From NCBI RefSeq assembly GCF_001542905.1, contig NZ_LOAJ01000001.1, positions 744,001 through 808,000 on the forward strand: a stretch of DNA of 64,000 bases. Direction: 5' to 3'. Both the position numbers and the translations under genes were made by a program. Source of the stretch: Halorubrum aethiopicum (GTDB lineage: Archaea; Halobacteriota; Halobacteria; Halobacteriales; Haloferacaceae). The notes under the pieces are model-generated. The model was not told the DNA's origin, searched no databases, and saw only the letters and a list, made by a program, of their open reading frames with translations. Shown piece by piece: positions 62,481-64,000 of this stretch; the stretch's first letter is position 1; each line of letters starts with the position of its first letter.

Positions 62481-62490
62481 AGATAAACCC
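62481..62490 (-). promoter_or_regulatory. TATA-like box of the 61.9-62.5 kb gene
   Basis: gggtttatct on the minus strand, at leaderless spacing from the ATG at 62457. The tfb gene to the right has its own box (gtttaag, about 62581-62587). Confidence 0.55.
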
Positions 62491-62617
62491 ACCTACTCCG
62501 GCGGGGTCGACGCCGATCACCGACCGGTTACCGGTCGGTACGAGCGCGCCGATCCGGCCGTTCACCCCCCGATCCACCGGGGTTTAAGTAAGGGATCGGG
62601 ACCGAGGTTCAGGTGTG

Positions 62618-63640
62618 ATGAGCAAGGCACCCTCGACTCGCGTCCGTTCGCGCCGTTCCCGGAACCCCCGCGCCGCCTCGACGTCCGCCCGCGTCGATCG
62701 CGCCGACCGCACCGACCGCACCGACCGCACCGACCGCGTCGGCACCGCCGACGCCGCCGAGACGACCTCGACCGCGCCCGCCGTCCGCGACGAGGAGTGC
62801 CCCGAGTGCGGGGGTCGCACCGAACTCGACAGCGCGGAGCGCGCCTGCGTCGACTGCGGGCTCGTCCTCGAGGCCGACCGGATCGACCACGGCCCCGAGT
62901 GGCGCTCGTTCGCGGACGACGACACGGACCCCAAGCGCACGGGCGCGCCGCTGACGCGCTCGCGGCACGACCGCGGGCTCTCGACGGAGATCGGCCGCTC
63001 GACCCGGCTCAAGGGGCGCAAGCGCCGGCGGATGGCCCGGATGCGCACCCAGCACAACCGCGCGCGGATCTCCACGAAGCGCGACCGCAACAAGGTGTAC
63101 GCCTACACCGAGATCCGGCGGCTCACCGGCGCGCTGGAGCTGCCGACGAGCCTCCGGGACACCGCCTGCGCGCTCTTCGACTCCGCGCAGTCGGAGAGCC
63201 TGCTCCGGGGGCGCTCGCTCGAGGGGTTCGCGGCCGCCTGCGTCTACGTCGCCTGCCGCACCGCCGACGTCGCCCGGACCGTCGGCGAGGTGTGCGCGGA
63301 GGCGAAGGCGACCGAGGCGGAACACCGCGCGGCCTTCGACGCGATGAACCGCGAGCTCGGCCTCCCGATCGGTCCGGCCGCGCCCGCCGAGTACCTCCCG
63401 CGGTTCGCGAGCGAGCTCGAGGTCGACTCCGCCGTCGAGGCGCGCGCCCGCCACCTCGCCGACCGCGCCGTCGAGGAGGGGATCGCGAACGGCCGCAACC
63501 CCGTCGGCGTCGCCGCCGCCTGCCTGTACACCGCGGCGCGCCAGTGTGACGCCGACTACACCCAGCAGGAGGCCGCCGACGTCGCGGGCGTCACGCCCGT
63601 GACGGTCCGCCGGACGTACGTCGAACTGCGGGAGGAGTGA
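62618..63640 (+). CDS. tfb: Transcription initiation factor IIB (TFB)
   Basis: TFB bridges TBP-bound promoters and RNA polymerase. The 340-residue protein has a long Arg-rich start with a repeated RTD motif (9-base repeats at about 62704-62740), the zinc ribbon DEECPECGGRTELDS and CVDCGLVLE, the B-finger region GPEWRSFADDDTDPKRTGAP, and two cyclin folds ending in a helix-turn-helix YTQQEAADVAGVTPVTVRRT. Haloarchaea hold several TFBs; the modified start suggests an accessory paralogue. ATG at 62618. Confidence 0.97.
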   Translation: MSKAPSTRVRSRRSRNPRAASTSARVDRADRTDRTDRTDRVGTADAAETTSTAPAVRDEECPECGGRTELDSAERACVDCGLVLEADRIDHGPEWRSFADDDTDPKRTGAPLTRSRHDRGLSTEIGRSTRLKGRKRRRMARMRTQHNRARISTKRDRNKVYAYTEIRRLTGALELPTSLRDTACALFDSAQSESLLRGRSLEGFAAACVYVACRTADVARTVGEVCAEAKATEAEHRAAFDAMNRELGLPIGPAAPAEYLPRFASELEVDSAVEARARHLADRAVEEGIANGRNPVGVAAACLYTAARQCDADYTQQEAADVAGVTPVTVRRTYVELREE

Positions 63641-64000
63641 TCCCGCCGCGCCCGTCGAGGCCGAGGAGGCGCGAGAGCGCTCCGTACCAGAAAAAACGAC
63701 GGGCGAACCGTCGTCCGTGACGCCCGCCGGGCGACCGCGACCGCGTCAGCGGGGACCGCGTCGGCGAGCGGGGAGGGCGGAGGGTGGGGGCGGGTGGAGG
63801 GCAGGGAGGGCGGGCGGATGCCGCGCCCGCCCGACGGGGCGTCACGCATCTACACCGACGCCCGGTCGACCGTTCTACGTTAGCCATCGACAGTCCGGAC
63901 GAACCGTACAGTCCGCACGACACGCGGGATCGCGACAGCGGGATCGTGACGGTTCGTCGATCCGTCTCCGAGAGATCCGCGACGGTTCGTGGCCCCGCCT
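63641..64000. other. Geneless end of the window with a G-rich tract
   Basis: No supportable gene. At 63769-63818 the plus strand holds many short G-runs (gggg, ggg, ggg, ggggg, ggg and more), a G-quadruplex-prone tract. An A-rich patch (agaaaaaacg, about 63689-63698) lies 50 bases past the tfb stop. Confidence 0.6.

Overview
The window reads as main-chromosome DNA of a haloarchaeon, most likely a Halorubrum-type member of the Haloferacales. The evidence is high GC with C or G at almost every third codon position, very acidic proteins, and an archaeal information-processing set: TBP, TFB, RadA, PCNA, an Orc1/Cdc6 protein, an XPD-type helicase, RNase Z and TrmG10. The haloarchaeal cell-shape pair rdfA/sph3 and LysW-carrier arginine synthesis point the same way. 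Most promoters are a TATA-like box about 25-30 bases before the start codon, implying leaderless transcripts. I saw no rRNA, tRNA, CRISPR array, insertion sequence or recognisable replication origin.

Layout. 1-7.8 kb: uvrB (cut by the window edge), hisG, a GIY-YIG protein with larB, a small DUF1931 histone-fold protein, rpiA, an orc/cdc6 gene and trmG10. An AT-rich geneless stretch follows (7.8-8.4 kb). 8.4-21.1 kb is an accessory-looking metabolic block: a fumarylacetoacetate-hydrolase-family enzyme, a complete dipeptide/oligopeptide ABC importer (dppC-dppD-dppF-small ORF-dppB, then dppA), a frameshifted thioredoxin-like gene, a universal stress protein, an RraA-family protein, an aldo/keto reductase, an IclR regulator and a CitE/HpcH-type lyase. 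Several short tandem repeats lie between these genes. 21.2-23.9 kb: sph3 and rdfA. 24.4-34.2 kb: tbp, an XPD helicase, an ACT-domain regulator, radA, an ammonium transporter fused to a PII protein, and hemL.

34.6-44.3 kb is a full arginine pathway: argG-argH, then lysW-argX-argC-argB-argD-argE in a tightly coupled run with 4-base overlaps, then argF. Glutamate is carried on LysW (ArgX), phosphorylated (ArgB), reduced (ArgC), transaminated (ArgD) and released as ornithine (ArgE). ArgF, ArgG and ArgH then convert ornithine to arginine. 44.6-53.8 kb: rhodanese and flavin reductase, a phosphohexomutase, pcna, a 7TM histidine kinase, an MFS exporter and malate dehydrogenase. 53.9-64 kb: small haloarchaeal proteins, a creatininase-family enzyme, an ABC exporter, a MOSC protein, rnz, a HIT protein, a MinD-like protein lacking P-loop lysines, and tfb.

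The most unusual items are: a DNA repeat family with two long copies and two reduced ones (1.7, 45.7, 34.2 and 44.5 kb); a substrate-binding protein whose lobes appear circularly permuted; a 38-codon ORF coupled at both ends inside the dpp operon; an Amt-PII fusion that lacks the usual modified tyrosine and is preceded by a coupled 20-codon ORF; a LysW with none of its zinc cysteines; and repeated palindromic motifs before the iclR gene.
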